Source: Pseudomonadota bacterium (GTDB lineage: Bacteria > Pseudomonadota > Gammaproteobacteria > Xanthomonadales > Rhodanobacteraceae). Taken from it: a DNA stretch of 64,000 nucleotides. Location of the stretch: the NCBI GenBank assembly GCA_021792975.1, contig JAJYTR010000001.1, forward strand, positions 62,001 to 126,000, written 5' to 3'. Within the stretch, counting starts at the first letter, position 1. Each line of letters begins with the position of its first letter. The notes under the pieces were generated by a model. The model did no database searches and was not told the origin of the DNA. It saw only the letters and a program-made list of their open reading frames with translations. The position numbers and the translations under genes are program-made. Shown here piece by piece: positions 51,688-61,556 of this stretch.

Positions 51688-53080
51688 GCCGGATCATGCG
51701 CTGGCGCTTGCGCAACTGGCCCGCAGTGAGCGTGTTGCGGCGGCCCGCGTAGGGATTCTCGCCGTCGCGGAATTCCAGCCGCAGCGGCGTGCCCACCAGT
51801 CGATAGCGGCGCCGGAAGAAATTCTCCAGGTACTTGCGATAGGCCGCGGCCAGATGCGCGGTGCGCGAGCCGTGGATGACGATGGCCGGCGGCTCGCTGC
51901 CGCCAGGATGCGCGAAACGCAGCTTGGGCATGTGCCCGCGCACCAGCGGCGGCTGGCAGGCCGCGACCGCCTGTTCCAGCGTCCGCGTCAACGCCGATGC
52001 GCTCAAGCGTACCGTGGCCGACGCATGCGCACGCAGGATGGCGCGCATCAGCTCGCGCAGGCCGGAGCCGTGCAGGCCGGAGATGAACACCACCTCGGCC
52101 CAGGCGGCGAAATCCAGACGCCGCTGCAGGCCGCGCCGGCAGGCTTCGCGCGCGTCATGGTCCAGTCCGTCCCATTTGTTGACCGCGACCACCAGCGCAC
52201 GGCCGGCGCCGATGATGTGGCCCAGCAGGGTCAGATCCTGCTCGGTGACGCCCTCGACGGCATCCAGCAGCAGCACTGCGACCTGCACCTGCTCCAGTGT
52301 GTCCAGGGTCTTGATGACCGAGAGCTTTTCCAGTCCTTCCTCGACGCGCGCACGGCGACGCACGCCGGCGGTATCCACCAGCACGTAGCGCCGGCCGTCG
52401 CGCTCCAGCGGTACACGGATGGCATCGCGCGTGGTGCCGGCCTGCTGCGACACCACCAGCCGCTCCTCGCCCAGCAGCCGGTTGACCAGCGTGGACTTGC
52501 CGACGTTGGGCCTGCCGACCATCGCCACACGCAGGCCGCCGTCGTCCATCGTATCGCCGGCGGCATCGGGCGCTGCGGTCTCCGGCGCCGAAAGCCGTGC
52601 CAGCACGGCCTCCAGCAAAGCCTCGATGCCACGTCCGTGCGCAGCGGACAGCGGCAACGGCGGTGCCAGACCCAGCGCGGCGAACTCGGCCAGCGCGCCG
52701 GCCGGATCGAGGCCATCGATCTTGTTGACGGCCAGCAGCAGCGGCCTGCCGCTGCGGCGCAGTTCATCGAGAATGGCGCGATCCTGCGGCTGCAGGCCCT
52801 CGCGCGCGTCGGTCACCAGCACGACCGCGTCGCTCTCGGCGATGGCCCGTCGCACCTGGCGCGCGGCGGCCTGCTCGAGATCGTCACGCTCGCGGCTGCC
52901 CAGTCCTCCGGTATCGACCACCACGCACGGCCGCGTGCCGCGCCGGCACACGCCATAATGGCGATCGCGCGTCACCCCCGGCAGGTCGGCCACCAGTGCA
53001 TCGCGGCTGCCGGTGAGCACGTTGAACAAGGTGGACTTGCCGACGTTGGGCCGTCCCACCAGGGCGACGACAGGCAGCAT
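51668..53080 (-). CDS. der: Ribosome-associated GTPase Der (EngA)
   Basis: 470 residues with two tandem GTPase domains: GRPNVGKSTLFN (residues 8-19), DTGGL, NKIDG; then GRPNVGKSTLVN, DTAGV, NKWDG; and a C-terminal KH-like domain with a basic end (RKRQRMIRHARGRH). Essential for 50S subunit maturation. Length is near E. coli Der (490). It lies nine bases after bamB and overlaps the following moeB gene by 20 bases. Confidence 0.97.
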   Translation of the reverse strand: MLPVVALVGRPNVGKSTLFNVLTGSRDALVADLPGVTRDRHYGVCRRGTRPCVVVDTGGLGSRERDDLEQAAARQVRRAIAESDAVVLVTDAREGLQPQDRAILDELRRSGRPLLLAVNKIDGLDPAGALAEFAALGLAPPLPLSAAHGRGIEALLEAVLARLSAPETAAPDAAGDTMDDGGLRVAMVGRPNVGKSTLVNRLLGEERLVVSQQAGTTRDAIRVPLERDGRRYVLVDTAGVRRRARVEEGLEKLSVIKTLDTLEQVQVAVLLLDAVEGVTEQDLTLLGHIIGAGRALVVAVNKWDGLDHDAREACRRGLQRRLDFAAWAEVVFISGLHGSGLRELMRAILRAHASATVRLSASALTRTLEQAVAACQPPLVRGHMPKLRFAHPGGSEPPAIVIHGSRTAHLAAAYRKYLENFFRRRYRLVGTPLRLEFRDGENPYAGRRNTLTAGQLRKRQRMIRHARGRH

Positions 53081-53089
53081 CGCCGGGCA

Positions 53090-54286
53090 TCAACCGCCCA
53101 CGCGGTAGGCGGTGACGCTGCCGTCGCTGCCCGCGACCACGACGATATTCCCCTCGACCAGCGGCCGCGCGACGATGGCCGAACCCGCCGGATGCGCCTT
53201 GGCCGCGAGCTTGCCGTCGGCGAGGTCGAGCCAGTACACATGGCCCTGCAGATCGCCGACCACGACGTACTTGTCCTGCTGCACGGCAGGCGCCGACAGC
53301 CAGCGCCACCCCAGCCGGTCCTGCTTCCAGAGATCGCCGCCGTTGCCGGCATCGAGCGCCCAGAGGTCGGAGGCATCGTCCACCGCGACCACCTTGCCGC
53401 CGCCCTCATCCACGCCGGTGTAGCTGGACAGCGGCCGGCTCCACAGCGTGCGGCCGCTGGCCGGATCGACCGCCATCACGTTGCCATGGTAGGCCGCGGC
53501 GTAGATCGTGCCGTTGGCGAACACCAGCCGCCCGTCGGCGTCATCCAGCCGCTGGATGTCGGTACGGCCCTCGCCGCTGGCCAGCTGGATCTGCCAGAGC
53601 GTGCTGCCGTCGGCTTGCGAGAGCGCCACCAGCTTGCCGTCGTCGCTGCCGAAGAACAGCGCGCCGTTGACCGCGAGCAGGGCGCCGTTGCCGCGCAGGC
53701 TCAGGGCCGGCACCTCGCCGCGGTCGTACAGCCAGATCCGCTTGCCGGTCTTCGCGTCCAGCGCCACGATGTGGCCGTCGTTGCTGCGCACGAATACGCG
53801 ATCGCCGGCGATGGCCGGCGGGCTGATCACCTCCGAACTGGCCTGGGCGCGCCACAGCGGCTTGCCGTCTTTCGCGTCGAACGCATAGACGCCGCCCTTC
53901 TGCGTACCCACCACCAGCAGCCCGCCGGCGACGCTGGGGCCGCCGGTGAAGCGGTTGTGTCCGCGGCCCTTGAACCAGCCGAACGGATGCCAGCCGCTGC
54001 CCAGTGCGTGCGACCACACGGTGGCGCCGCTGTCCAGTCTCCATGCCGCCAGATCGCCATCGGCGCTGGCCGCGTACACGACGCCGTCGGAGAGGGCCGG
54101 CCGCAGGCGAATGCCGCTGCGTCCGGCGCCGTCACCGATGCCGTGGCTCCACAGCTCGTGCACGCGCAGCGTCGGCGCGAACTGCGGCACCGGCTTGGGA
54201 GGGTGGATGTTGTCCTTGCTCTTGAACAGACTGCAGCCGCTGGCCAGCAGCACGGTCGCCAGCAGCAGGGTAAGACCACGTTTCAT
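53090..54286 (-). CDS. bamB: Outer membrane protein assembly factor BamB
   Basis: 398 residues from the ATG at 54286. Lipoprotein signal MKRGLTLLLATVLLASGC (Cys18). The rest is an eight-bladed PQQ/WD-like beta-propeller, with repeated GxVYA..DG.L.ALD.xxGxxLW units (for example VLFLGSDDGKLVALSQADG-like strands, here ALFFGSDDGKLVALSQADG). BamB is an accessory of the BAM complex for outer-membrane beta-barrels, facing the periplasm. Four bases after yfgM and nine before der, the classical gene order. Confidence 0.95.
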   Translation of the reverse strand: MKRGLTLLLATVLLASGCSLFKSKDNIHPPKPVPQFAPTLRVHELWSHGIGDGAGRSGIRLRPALSDGVVYAASADGDLAAWRLDSGATVWSHALGSGWHPFGWFKGRGHNRFTGGPSVAGGLLVVGTQKGGVYAFDAKDGKPLWRAQASSEVISPPAIAGDRVFVRSNDGHIVALDAKTGKRIWLYDRGEVPALSLRGNGALLAVNGALFFGSDDGKLVALSQADGSTLWQIQLASGEGRTDIQRLDDADGRLVFANGTIYAAAYHGNVMAVDPASGRTLWSRPLSSYTGVDEGGGKVVAVDDASDLWALDAGNGGDLWKQDRLGWRWLSAPAVQQDKYVVVGDLQGHVYWLDLADGKLAAKAHPAGSAIVARPLVEGNIVVVAGSDGSVTAYRVGG

Positions 54287-54290
54287 CGAT

Positions 54291-54932
54291 TCACTTTCCG
54301 GCGATGGCGAGGTTGTCGAGCTTGAGCCTGAGCAGGCCGCGCAGCGGCGCGTCCGGCTTGAGGCCGGCCAGCGCTTCCTGGTAGGCGCTGCGGGCCGCCT
54401 TGACGTTGCCCAGGGCAAGCTGCGCATCGCCCTCGAGCATGGCAGTCTGGCTGCGGTAGTCCCGGCGATCGATGCGTCCCAGCGTCTGCAACGCGGCCGC
54501 CGGCTGGTCCAGCGCGATCTGCACACGCGCCAGCCGCAGCAGCATCAGGCCCTGCAGCGCAGGGTCGGGCGCATGGGCGGCGGCCCACTGCAACGATACG
54601 GCAGCCTGCTGCAGCCGGCCAGCTTTGGCTTCGCGCGCGGCGCGGTCGCTCACGGCCAGGGTCGCGTAGATATTGCCGGCGAAATCGCGCATCAGCACGG
54701 CGGTCGCCGCGTCGGCCTGGGCATCCTTGCCGGCCGCGGCCGCCTGCTGCGCCAGCTGATATTGCTCGGCCGCCTCGAGTTCGAGACCGGCGCGATGCGA
54801 TTTCCACCACTGCCAGCCGAAGATGACCGCCAGCCCCAGAGCGATGCCAACGGCGATGGACGCCCAGTTGGCGGTCAGCCATTTGCGGACGCGTTCGCCC
54901 TGTTCGTAGTCGTCGTAGACGTCGAGTGCCAT
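54291..54932 (-). CDS. yfgM: YfgM family TPR protein (SecYEG ancillary factor)
   Basis: 213 residues. A short cytoplasmic N-terminus (MALDVYDDYEQGERVRKWL, typical for the family), one membrane helix (about 23-42, IAVGIALGLAVIFGWQWWKS), then a periplasmic TPR domain of Ala-rich helical pairs. In E. coli YfgM links SecYEG to periplasmic chaperones such as PpiD. Located directly before bamB, its usual place. The gap to rodZ is 73 bases; ispG and hisS, often found in between, are absent. Confidence 0.9.
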   Translation of the reverse strand: MALDVYDDYEQGERVRKWLTANWASIAVGIALGLAVIFGWQWWKSHRAGLELEAAEQYQLAQQAAAAGKDAQADAATAVLMRDFAGNIYATLAVSDRAAREAKAGRLQQAAVSLQWAAAHAPDPALQGLMLLRLARVQIALDQPAAALQTLGRIDRRDYRSQTAMLEGDAQLALGNVKAARSAYQEALAGLKPDAPLRGLLRLKLDNLAIAGK

Positions 54933-55005
54933 GCCCGGTTCCGTTCACCGCAGCGCGTGCGTGAAACCGCGCCGCAAAGACCGGGAGGATACCCGAAAAG
55001 CGCGC

Positions 55006-55917
55006 TCAGTCGCTGCCCGCAGCCGACCCCACGCTGAAGCGTGCGACGTTGTTCGGACTGATCTGCTGCAGCGTGTAGGGCTTGCCGTCGACGGTCACGC
55101 GCGCCGCTTCGGCGTCGCCGATCAGCACGTTCAACGGCTGCGTGCTCTGCCAGTGGTAGCTGCCCGGTTGCAACAGCGCGTATTCGAGATGCTGGCCGTC
55201 GGCCGTACTGACCTCCACCCATGACGGTGCGCCGAGCGCCAGATCGACGCGGTTGCCATCCCCCGCCGCGGTCCCGACCGTGGACGGCATGGGCTCCGGT
55301 TCGCCAATGAAGGGAGTCATCGAGGCCAGCAGCGGCTGCTGCACCTGTACCGGTGCGGCCGCCGGCGGCGCGACGGCCGGCCCCTGGACGCGCGGCAGCA
55401 CCGGACGCGCGCGCAGCATCGGGACCGGGGCCGAGTCGATCGCCTCGAGACGTGCCCCGCCGGGACCGGAATCGCTGTGGGTGGCGAACCACACCGCTGG
55501 GGCGACGAACGCAATCGTCAGCGCGATGAAACTGGCGGCGCGCAGGTAGCGTTCGATCAGGTAGGCGTTGCGCGGCATGCGCCCGCTGGCCACCAGCGGC
55601 GGCGGAATATCCGGTGCGAGCCGGCGCACGTGCACATCCAGATCGCCGGCTGCGATGCCCAGCAGCGCGCCGTAACTGCGCAGGTGGCCGCGCAGAAACA
55701 CGCCGGTATCGAGCGGCCCGGGGGCACCATCCTCCAGCCGGCGCAGCACCGCGACGGGAACTGCCAGCCGCCGCGCGCATTCCTCCAGCCCGAACCCGCG
55801 CTGCTGCCGCGTCCTGCGCAGCAGCGCACCGGCTTCGGCGGCTGCGTGCGGATCGGGCTGCAGCCCGATCGCGGCAGGGTCCGCGGCGGGTATCCCGGGG
55901 ATCTGTTGTGCGCTCAT
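55006..55917 (-). CDS. rodZ: Cytoskeletal protein RodZ
   Basis: 303 residues from the ATG at 55917, overlapping the pilF stop by four bases. N-terminal helix-turn-helix domain (AGALLRRTRQQRGFGLEECARRL, VFLRGHLRSYGALLGI), one membrane helix at about 130-150 (ASFIALTIAFVAPAVWFA), a Pro/Ala-rich periplasmic linker and a C-terminal DUF4115 beta domain (PSWVEVSTADGQHLEYALLQPG). RodZ links MreB to the wall-elongation machinery. The N-terminal 30 residues before the HTH are longer than usual. Confidence 0.92.
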   Translation of the reverse strand: MSAQQIPGIPAADPAAIGLQPDPHAAAEAGALLRRTRQQRGFGLEECARRLAVPVAVLRRLEDGAPGPLDTGVFLRGHLRSYGALLGIAAGDLDVHVRRLAPDIPPPLVASGRMPRNAYLIERYLRAASFIALTIAFVAPAVWFATHSDSGPGGARLEAIDSAPVPMLRARPVLPRVQGPAVAPPAAAPVQVQQPLLASMTPFIGEPEPMPSTVGTAAGDGNRVDLALGAPSWVEVSTADGQHLEYALLQPGSYHWQSTQPLNVLIGDAEAARVTVDGKPYTLQQISPNNVARFSVGSAAGSD

Positions 55918-56696
55918 GAGGCCGGCCCCTGCAGACTGTGCGCCTGGGGCGAATCGGGGTACTGGCTGAGCAGCTTCTCGCGGTAGGCCTGCGCCGCCGC
56001 GGTGTCGCCCAGCTTGGTTTCGATCTCGTAGCCCAGTTTCAGGGTTTCGGGGCCCGCCGGACCGAGCGACTCCAGCCGCTGCAGATACGCGCTGGCACGG
56101 AAGGCATCCCCGAGCTGGTAACGCACCCGCGCGGACTGGTACAGCGCTTCGGGGAAATTGGGATTGATCGCCAGCGCGTCCTTGAACTGCTGCTCGGCCT
56201 CGGTCCGCTGGCCCAGCTTTATCATGCACACCCCGGCGTTGGTGTAGGCCGCATACGGTGTCTGGTAGAACGGGTCCTTCACCGCCGCCGCGAAGTACGC
56301 CAGCGACTGCCGTACCTTGCCGATACGGCAGAGAAACGCCCCGAGGTTGTTGTTGGCGTTGCCGCTCTTGGGCTCCAGCTGCAGCACCCGGCGGTACTGG
56401 TGCTCGGCGTTGCCGTACTCGCCGATGCGCTCGTACAGCACCGCCAGTACGGTGTGCGCGGGCACATAGTCGTCGTCGTAGTGCAGCGCCAGCCTGAGCT
56501 TCGCCAGCGCGCCTTTGAGATCGCCGCGCTGCATGTAAGCCTCGCCCAGCTGGGTGTGGATCTGCGCGGCCTCGCGCGCCTTGCCGGCGCTGCTGCTGCC
56601 GTTGTTTGCGAGCGTTCCGCCGCTGCTGGCGCAGCCGGCCAGGGCCAGCACCGCGGCCAGCATCAGTGCGGGCAAGAGGGATCGGTCATGCCGCAT
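55914..56696 (-). CDS. pilF: Type IV pilus biogenesis lipoprotein PilF (PilW-like)
   Basis: 260 residues from the ATG at 56696, giving a lipoprotein signal with LALAGC (Cys22). Six TPR units follow (for example [26 protein letters not shown]-type, [35 protein letters not shown]). PilF is the pilotin that brings PilQ to the outer membrane and assembles the secretin. Overlaps rlmN by 11 bases and rodZ by four. With fimV it indicates a type IV pilus system in this organism. Confidence 0.93.
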   Translation of the reverse strand: MRHDRSLLPALMLAAVLALAGCASSGGTLANNGSSSAGKAREAAQIHTQLGEAYMQRGDLKGALAKLRLALHYDDDYVPAHTVLAVLYERIGEYGNAEHQYRRVLQLEPKSGNANNNLGAFLCRIGKVRQSLAYFAAAVKDPFYQTPYAAYTNAGVCMIKLGQRTEAEQQFKDALAINPNFPEALYQSARVRYQLGDAFRASAYLQRLESLGPAGPETLKLGYEIETKLGDTAAAQAYREKLLSQYPDSPQAHSLQGPAS

Positions 56697-57798
56697 GCGA
56701 CACGCTCTCCTCGATGCGTTTGCGAAATTCGGCCGCACGCCGCGTGCGATCCAGCACCTGGCCCTTGAGCTGGCCGCAGGCGGCGTCGATGTCCTCGCCG
56801 CGGGTGCGCCGCACCAGGGCCATCACGCCGGCCTGCATCAGGATCTGCTGGAACGCCGCGATGGCATCCGGCGGCGAGCGCCGGTACCGCGTGCCGGGAA
56901 ACGGATTGAACGGAATCAGGTTCACCTTGGCCGGCAGCCTGCGCATCAGCCCGACCAGCTGCCGCGCATGCTCCGCATGGTCGTTGACGCCGTCCATCAG
57001 CGTGTACTCGAAGGTGATGCTGCTGCGCGGCTTGCGCGCCGCATAGCGTGCGCAGGCGGCCAGCAGCTGGTCGATCGGGTATTTGCGGTTCAGCGGCACC
57101 AGTTCGGTGCGCAGCTCGTCGTTGGGCGCGTGCAGCGAGACGGCCAGACTGACGTCGCTGACTTCGCCCAGGCGGTCGATCATCGGCACCAGGCCGGCGG
57201 TGGACAGGGTGACACGCTTGCTGGCCAGGCCGAAGCCGAGGTCATCGCGCATCACGTCCATGGCCCGCACCACATTCTCGAAGTTCAGCAGCGGCTCGCC
57301 CATGCCCATCATCACCACGTTGGTGATGCGGCGCCGCTGGTGCAGGACGTTGCCCAGCGCCCGCGCCGCCACCCACACCTGGCCGATGATCTCGCCGGCA
57401 TCGAGGTTGCGGTTGAAGCCCTGGGTGGCGGTGGAGCAGAAGCGGCAGTTCAGGCCGCAACCCACCTGCGAGGACACGCACAGCGTGCCGCGCGCGGGCT
57501 CGGGGATGTAGACGGTTTCGATGGCGTTGCGGCTGTCGGTACCCAGCAGCCACTTGCGCGTGCCGTCGCTGCTCTGGCGGTCCAGCAGGACAGCGGGCGG
57601 CTTCACCTCGGCCAGGTCCTGCAGTTTCCCGCGCAGGCCACGTCCGAGGTCGGTCATCTGCGCGAAGTCGGTGACATGGTGATGATGGATCCACTTCATC
57701 ACCTGATCGGCGCGGAAAGGCTTTTCGCCGATCCGCGCGAACCATGCGCGCAGTCCGGCGCGGTCGAAATCGAGCAGATTGACGCGCGTCTCGCTCAC
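56686..57798 (-). CDS. rlmN: Dual-specificity 23S rRNA/tRNA m2A methyltransferase RlmN
   Basis: 370 residues from a GTG at 57798. Radical SAM enzyme methylating A2503 of 23S rRNA and A37 of some tRNAs. The 4Fe-4S motif is CGLNCRFC in [15 protein letters not shown]; other family parts are [15 protein letters not shown] and the C-terminal [16 protein letters not shown] with the second catalytic Cys. The first catalytic Cys pair and N-terminal HhH region are as expected. Seven bases after ndk, overlapping pilF. Confidence 0.96.
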   Translation of the reverse strand: MSETRVNLLDFDRAGLRAWFARIGEKPFRADQVMKWIHHHHVTDFAQMTDLGRGLRGKLQDLAEVKPPAVLLDRQSSDGTRKWLLGTDSRNAIETVYIPEPARGTLCVSSQVGCGLNCRFCSTATQGFNRNLDAGEIIGQVWVAARALGNVLHQRRRITNVVMMGMGEPLLNFENVVRAMDVMRDDLGFGLASKRVTLSTAGLVPMIDRLGEVSDVSLAVSLHAPNDELRTELVPLNRKYPIDQLLAACARYAARKPRSSITFEYTLMDGVNDHAEHARQLVGLMRRLPAKVNLIPFNPFPGTRYRRSPPDAIAAFQQILMQAGVMALVRRTRGEDIDAACGQLKGQVLDRTRRAAEFRKRIEESVSHAA

Positions 57799-57805
57799 CG
57801 TCGTC

Positions 57806-58234
57806 TCATGCGCGCGGACACAAGTCCGTGCCGGCGAAGAAATACGCGATCTCGCTCGCGGCGTTTTCGCTGCTGTCCGAGCCGTGCACCGCGTTGGCGT
57901 CGATGCTGCGGGCGAAGTCGGCGCGGATCGTGCCGGGGGCGGCCTTTTTCGGGTCGGTCGCGCCCATCAGCTCGCGGTTGCGCGCAACCGCGCCCTCGCC
58001 TTCCAGCACCTGGATCATCACCGGGCCGGAAATCATGAACTCGACCAGCGCATGGAAGAACGGCCGTTCGCGGTGCACCGCATAGAACCCTTCGGCCTCG
58101 GCGCGCGAGAGTCGCCGCATGCGCGCGGCGATGATGCGCAGGCCGGCCTGCTCGAAGCGCTGGAAGATGGCACCGATGGCGTTGCCGGCGACGGCATCGG
58201 GTTTGATGATGGACAGCGTGCGCTCCAGCGCCAT
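57806..58234 (-). CDS. ndk: Nucleoside diphosphate kinase
   Basis: 142 residues. Interconverts nucleoside di- and triphosphates through a phospho-histidine, His117 in [13 protein letters not shown]-terminal [12 protein letters not shown] and central [14 protein letters not shown] are family motifs. First gene of the ndk-rlmN-pilF-rodZ-yfgM-bamB-der-moeB unit. The upstream region 58235-58482 (248 bases, shared with the divergent tetR-like gene) has an AT-rich patch at about 58295-58345 that may hold its promoter; I could not assign hexamers with confidence. Confidence 0.97.
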   Translation of the reverse strand: MALERTLSIIKPDAVAGNAIGAIFQRFEQAGLRIIAARMRRLSRAEAEGFYAVHRERPFFHALVEFMISGPVMIQVLEGEGAVARNRELMGATDPKKAAPGTIRADFARSIDANAVHGSDSSENAASEIAYFFAGTDLCPRA

Positions 58235-58452
58235 GAACGACCTCGATCGGATCAGAACCCAAGTGAACGTGAACGCCCCGCCCTGCGCGCGAACATAACT
58301 GCAATTCGCGGCAGCTTGAGGGGCTTAGGTCACAAATTGTTGACTTTTTCGAGCTTGCCGGCAAGACCCGGCGCACTCGGGATGGGCGGCCGGGACCGGT
58401 TCCCGCCCCGCCGGGCGGCCGGTTGACCGCGCTGCGGCGGCGCACCTATCCT

Positions 58453-58468
58453 TCAAACGTTCGTTTGA
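58453..58468 (+). promoter_or_regulatory. PsrA-type operator
   Basis: TCAAACGTTCGTTTGA is a perfect 16-base palindrome, 14 bases before the GTG of the TetR gene. Its core CAAAC-N4-GTTTG fits the PsrA box published for Pseudomonas (G/CAAAC, two to four bases, GTTTG/C). It probably mediates autorepression of the regulator and, by read-through, of the fad genes. Confidence 0.7.
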
Positions 58469-58482
58469 TACGGAGCACCGGC

Positions 58483-59103
58483 GTGAGCGCCTCGCAGTTT
58501 TCCACCAAGCAGCGCATCCTGGGTGCGGCCGAAACGCTGTTCGCGCAGCACGGTTTCGCCGGCGCGTCGCTGCGCCAGGTGACCAACGCCGCCAATGTCA
58601 ATCTGGCCGCGGTCAACTACCACTTCGGCTCCAAGGACAATCTGATCGAAGCGGTGTTCCGGCGCCGCCTGGACGCGCTCAACGCGCGCCGCCATGCGGC
58701 GTTGTCGCGGGTCGAGGCCAAGCCCGGGGCCAGCCTGGAGGATGCGCTGGATGCGTTCATCCGCCCGGCCCTGGAACTGGCGCTGGACCGCCACGGCGGC
58801 GCTGCCTTCATGCGCATGCTGGCGCGTGCCTACGCCGAACACGACGAGCGGCTGCGCACGTTCCTCTCCGACAACTACGGCCACGTGCTGCGCGAGTTCG
58901 CGGTGGCGTTCCACCGCATGCTGCCGCACCTGGCCAAGGAAGAGCTCTACTGGCGCCTGGATATCGTGGCCGGCGCGCTCACCTACACCATGGCCGATTT
59001 CGGCCTGATCAAACGCCGGGCCGGCACCAGCGAGAGCGCGCATCGCGAATATACCGTCGAGCATCTGGTGCGCTTCGCCGCCGCCGGCCTGCGCGCGCCC
59101 TGA
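58483..59103 (+). CDS. psrA: TetR family regulator, PsrA-like (fatty acid metabolism)
   Basis: 206 residues from the GTG at 58483, chosen because an upstream ATG (58423) would put the operator inside the gene. The N-terminal HTH (TKQRILGAAETLFAQHGFAG, then LRQVTNAANVNLAAVNYHFGSK) has the wording of PsrA; the ligand domain also resembles it (FMRMLARAYAEHDERLRTFL, YWRLDIVAGALTYTM). PsrA represses beta-oxidation genes and is released by long-chain fatty acyl ligands. Here it precedes a fadN/fadA pair and a matching operator. A hairpin at 59123-59145 lies before the fad genes. Confidence 0.85.
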   Translation: MSASQFSTKQRILGAAETLFAQHGFAGASLRQVTNAANVNLAAVNYHFGSKDNLIEAVFRRRLDALNARRHAALSRVEAKPGASLEDALDAFIRPALELALDRHGGAAFMRMLARAYAEHDERLRTFLSDNYGHVLREFAVAFHRMLPHLAKEELYWRLDIVAGALTYTMADFGLIKRRAGTSESAHREYTVEHLVRFAAAGLRAP

Positions 59104-59122
59104 TTCCACCCCACCCGGTACC

Positions 59123-59145
59123 GCCGCGCGAACGATGCGCGCGGC
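59123..59145 (+). terminator. Hairpin between the regulator and the fad genes
   Basis: Eight-pair GC stem (GCCGCGCG / CGCGCGGC) with a seven-base loop followed by CCCCCCTTT. Could be a weak terminator limiting read-through from the regulator gene, or an RNA stabiliser. Confidence 0.4.
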
Positions 59146-59177
59146 CCCCCTTTCGCAACGCGTCAAGGAGTCTCCCC

Positions 59178-61550
59178 ATGAACCCCACTCCCCTCCGCAT
59201 CCGCAAGGCCGCGGTGCTGGGCGCCGGCGTGATGGGCGCGCAGATCGCCGCACACCTCGCCAACGCCGGCATCGAAGTGGTGCTGTTCGACCTGGCCGCC
59301 AAGGACGGGCCGAAGAACGGCATCGCCGCGAAGGCCCTGCAGAATCTGGGCAAGCTGTCGCCGGCACCGCTGGCGGAGAAATCGCGCGCGGCCGGCATCG
59401 TGCCCGCCGACTACGACGAGCACCTCGGGCTGCTGGCCGATTGCGACCTGGTGATCGAGGCCATCGCCGAGCGCATGGACTGGAAACTCGATCTGTACCG
59501 GCGCATCGCCCCCGCCCTGCCCGCGCACGCCATTGTCGCCAGCAACACCTCGGGACTGTCCATCGGCACGCTGGCGCAGGCCCTGCCGGAAACCCTGCGG
59601 CCGCGTTACTGCGGCGTGCATTTCTTCAATCCGCCGCGCTACATGCACCTGGTCGAGCTGATCCCGCAGCCGGCCACCGATCCGGCCGTGCTCGACGCGC
59701 TGGAGGGGTTCCTGGTCACCGCGCTGGGCAAGGGCGTGGTGCGCGCCAAGGACACGCCCAACTTCATCGGCAACCGCATCGGCGTGTTCTCGATCCTGGC
59801 CACGATGCACCACACGCAGCAGTTCGCGCTGGGTTTCGACGTGGTGGACGCACTGACCGGTCCCGCCATCGGCCGCCCGAAGAGCGCCACCTACCGCACC
59901 GCCGACGTGGTCGGGCTGGACACCATGGCGCACGTCATCCGCACCATGGACGAGACACTGCCGCAAGACCCCTGGCACGGCTACTTCAAGTCGCCGGCCT
60001 GGCTGGACGCGCTGATCGCGCAGGGCGCGCTGGGACAGAAGTCCGGCGCCGGCTTCTACCGCAAGGCCGGCAAGGACATCCTCGTGCTGGACCTGGCCAG
60101 GCGCGACTACCGCCCTTCCGCGCAGAAGCCCTCCGAGGAAGTCGCCGCCATCCTGGCCCTCCGGAACCCCGCGGAGAAGTTCGCCCGACTGCGCGCCAGT
60201 GCGGACCCGCAGGCGCGGTTTCTGTGGGCCGTGTTCCGCGACCTGTTCCATTACGCCGCCCATCACCTGGCCGACATCGCGCAGACCGCGCGCGACGTCG
60301 ACTTCGCCATCCGCTGGGGCTACGGCTGGAAGCTGGGGCCGTTCGAGACCTGGCAGGCCGCCGGCTGGCAGCAGGTCGCGGCATGGATCAACGAGGACAT
60401 CGCCGCCGGCAAGACGATGTGCGCGGCGCCGCTGCCGGCATGGGTGCTGGATGGCCGCAGCGGCGTCCATGCCGCGGTGGGCTCCTACGCACCGCGCGCC
60501 GGCAAGCCGCTGCCGCGCTCCGCGCACCCGGTGTACCGTCGCCAGATCTTCCCCGACGCGCTGCTGGGCGAACGCTTCGACAACGGCACCACCCTGTGGG
60601 AGAACCCCGGCATGCGGCTGTGGACGCTGGGCGACGACCTCGGCATCGTCTCGTTCAAGACCAAGATGCACACGGTCAACGACGCCGTGCTGGACGGCCT
60701 GCAGGAATCCATCGGCCGCGCCGAGCGCGGGCTCAAGGCGCTGGTGATCTGGCAGGACGGCGAACCCTTTTCGGCCGGCGCCGATCTCAAGGGCGCGCTG
60801 GGCCTGCTGCAGGCCGGCAGAAGCGCCGGTCTCGAGGCCATGATCGCCAACTTCCAGGCCACCAGCATGCGCATCAAGTACGCGCTGGTGCCGGTGGTCG
60901 CGGCGGTGCGCGGGCTGGCGCTGGGCGGCGGCTGCGAGTTCCAGATGCACAGCGCGCGCACCGTGGCCGCGCTGGAGAGCTACATCGGCCTGGTCGAAGC
61001 CGGCGTCGGACTGCTGCCGGCTGGCGGCGGACTCAAGGAGATCGCCGTGCGCTGCGCGCAGCAGGCCGGCGATGGCGACCCATTCGATTTCATCAAGCGT
61101 TACTTCGAAACGGTGGCCATGGCCAAGGTCTCCGGCTCCGCGCTGGAAGCCAGGCGGATGGGCCTGCTGCGCGACAGCGACGTGGTCGTGTTCAACGCCT
61201 TCGAGTTGCTGCACGTGGCGCTGCGCACCGCTGATGCATTGGCCGAGTCCGGCTGGCATCCGCCGCTGCCGGCACGCGAAGTCGCAGTGGCGGGCGACAC
61301 CGGCACCGCCAGCCTGAAGATGCTGCTGGTCAACCTGCTCGAGGGAGGCTTCATCTCGCCGCACGATTCCGAGATTGCCTCGCGCATCGCCGATACCCTG
61401 TGCGGCGGCGGCATCGAGCGCGGCTCGCAGGTGGACGAGGACTGGCTGCTGCGCCTGGAGCGCAGGCACTTCATGGCGCTGGCGCAGATGGAGAAAACCC
61501 AGGCGCGCATCCAGCACACGCTGGCCACCGGCAAGCCGCTGCGCAACTGA
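59178..61550 (+). CDS. 3-hydroxyacyl-CoA dehydrogenase/enoyl-CoA hydratase (FadN-like)
   Basis: 790 residues. Bifunctional beta-oxidation enzyme with the dehydrogenase part first: NAD motif LGAGVMGAQIAAHLANAG, SNTSGLSI, catalytic His in GVHFFNPPRYMHLVELIP. A hydratase (crotonase) part lies in the C-terminal half: LALGGGCEFQMHSARTVAA and LVEAGVGLLPAGGGLKE, the oxyanion-hole and catalytic-Glu regions. This order is that of Bacillus FadN and its proteobacterial relatives, opposite to E. coli FadB. It forms a pair with the thiolase gene 108 bases downstream. Ribosome-binding site AAGGAG at 59166. Confidence 0.93.
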   Translation: MNPTPLRIRKAAVLGAGVMGAQIAAHLANAGIEVVLFDLAAKDGPKNGIAAKALQNLGKLSPAPLAEKSRAAGIVPADYDEHLGLLADCDLVIEAIAERMDWKLDLYRRIAPALPAHAIVASNTSGLSIGTLAQALPETLRPRYCGVHFFNPPRYMHLVELIPQPATDPAVLDALEGFLVTALGKGVVRAKDTPNFIGNRIGVFSILATMHHTQQFALGFDVVDALTGPAIGRPKSATYRTADVVGLDTMAHVIRTMDETLPQDPWHGYFKSPAWLDALIAQGALGQKSGAGFYRKAGKDILVLDLARRDYRPSAQKPSEEVAAILALRNPAEKFARLRASADPQARFLWAVFRDLFHYAAHHLADIAQTARDVDFAIRWGYGWKLGPFETWQAAGWQQVAAWINEDIAAGKTMCAAPLPAWVLDGRSGVHAAVGSYAPRAGKPLPRSAHPVYRRQIFPDALLGERFDNGTTLWENPGMRLWTLGDDLGIVSFKTKMHTVNDAVLDGLQESIGRAERGLKALVIWQDGEPFSAGADLKGALGLLQAGRSAGLEAMIANFQATSMRIKYALVPVVAAVRGLALGGGCEFQMHSARTVAALESYIGLVEAGVGLLPAGGGLKEIAVRCAQQAGDGDPFDFIKRYFETVAMAKVSGSALEARRMGLLRDSDVVVFNAFELLHVALRTADALAESGWHPPLPAREVAVAGDTGTASLKMLLVNLLEGGFISPHDSEIASRIADTLCGGGIERGSQVDEDWLLRLERRHFMALAQMEKTQARIQHTLATGKPLRN

Positions 61551-61556
61551 TGAAAC

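Noticed and set aside
58295-58345. AT-rich patch upstream of ndk considered as a small RNA or second operator
   Set aside because: No clear inverted repeat, terminator or conserved RNA fold could be seen; probably promoter DNA.
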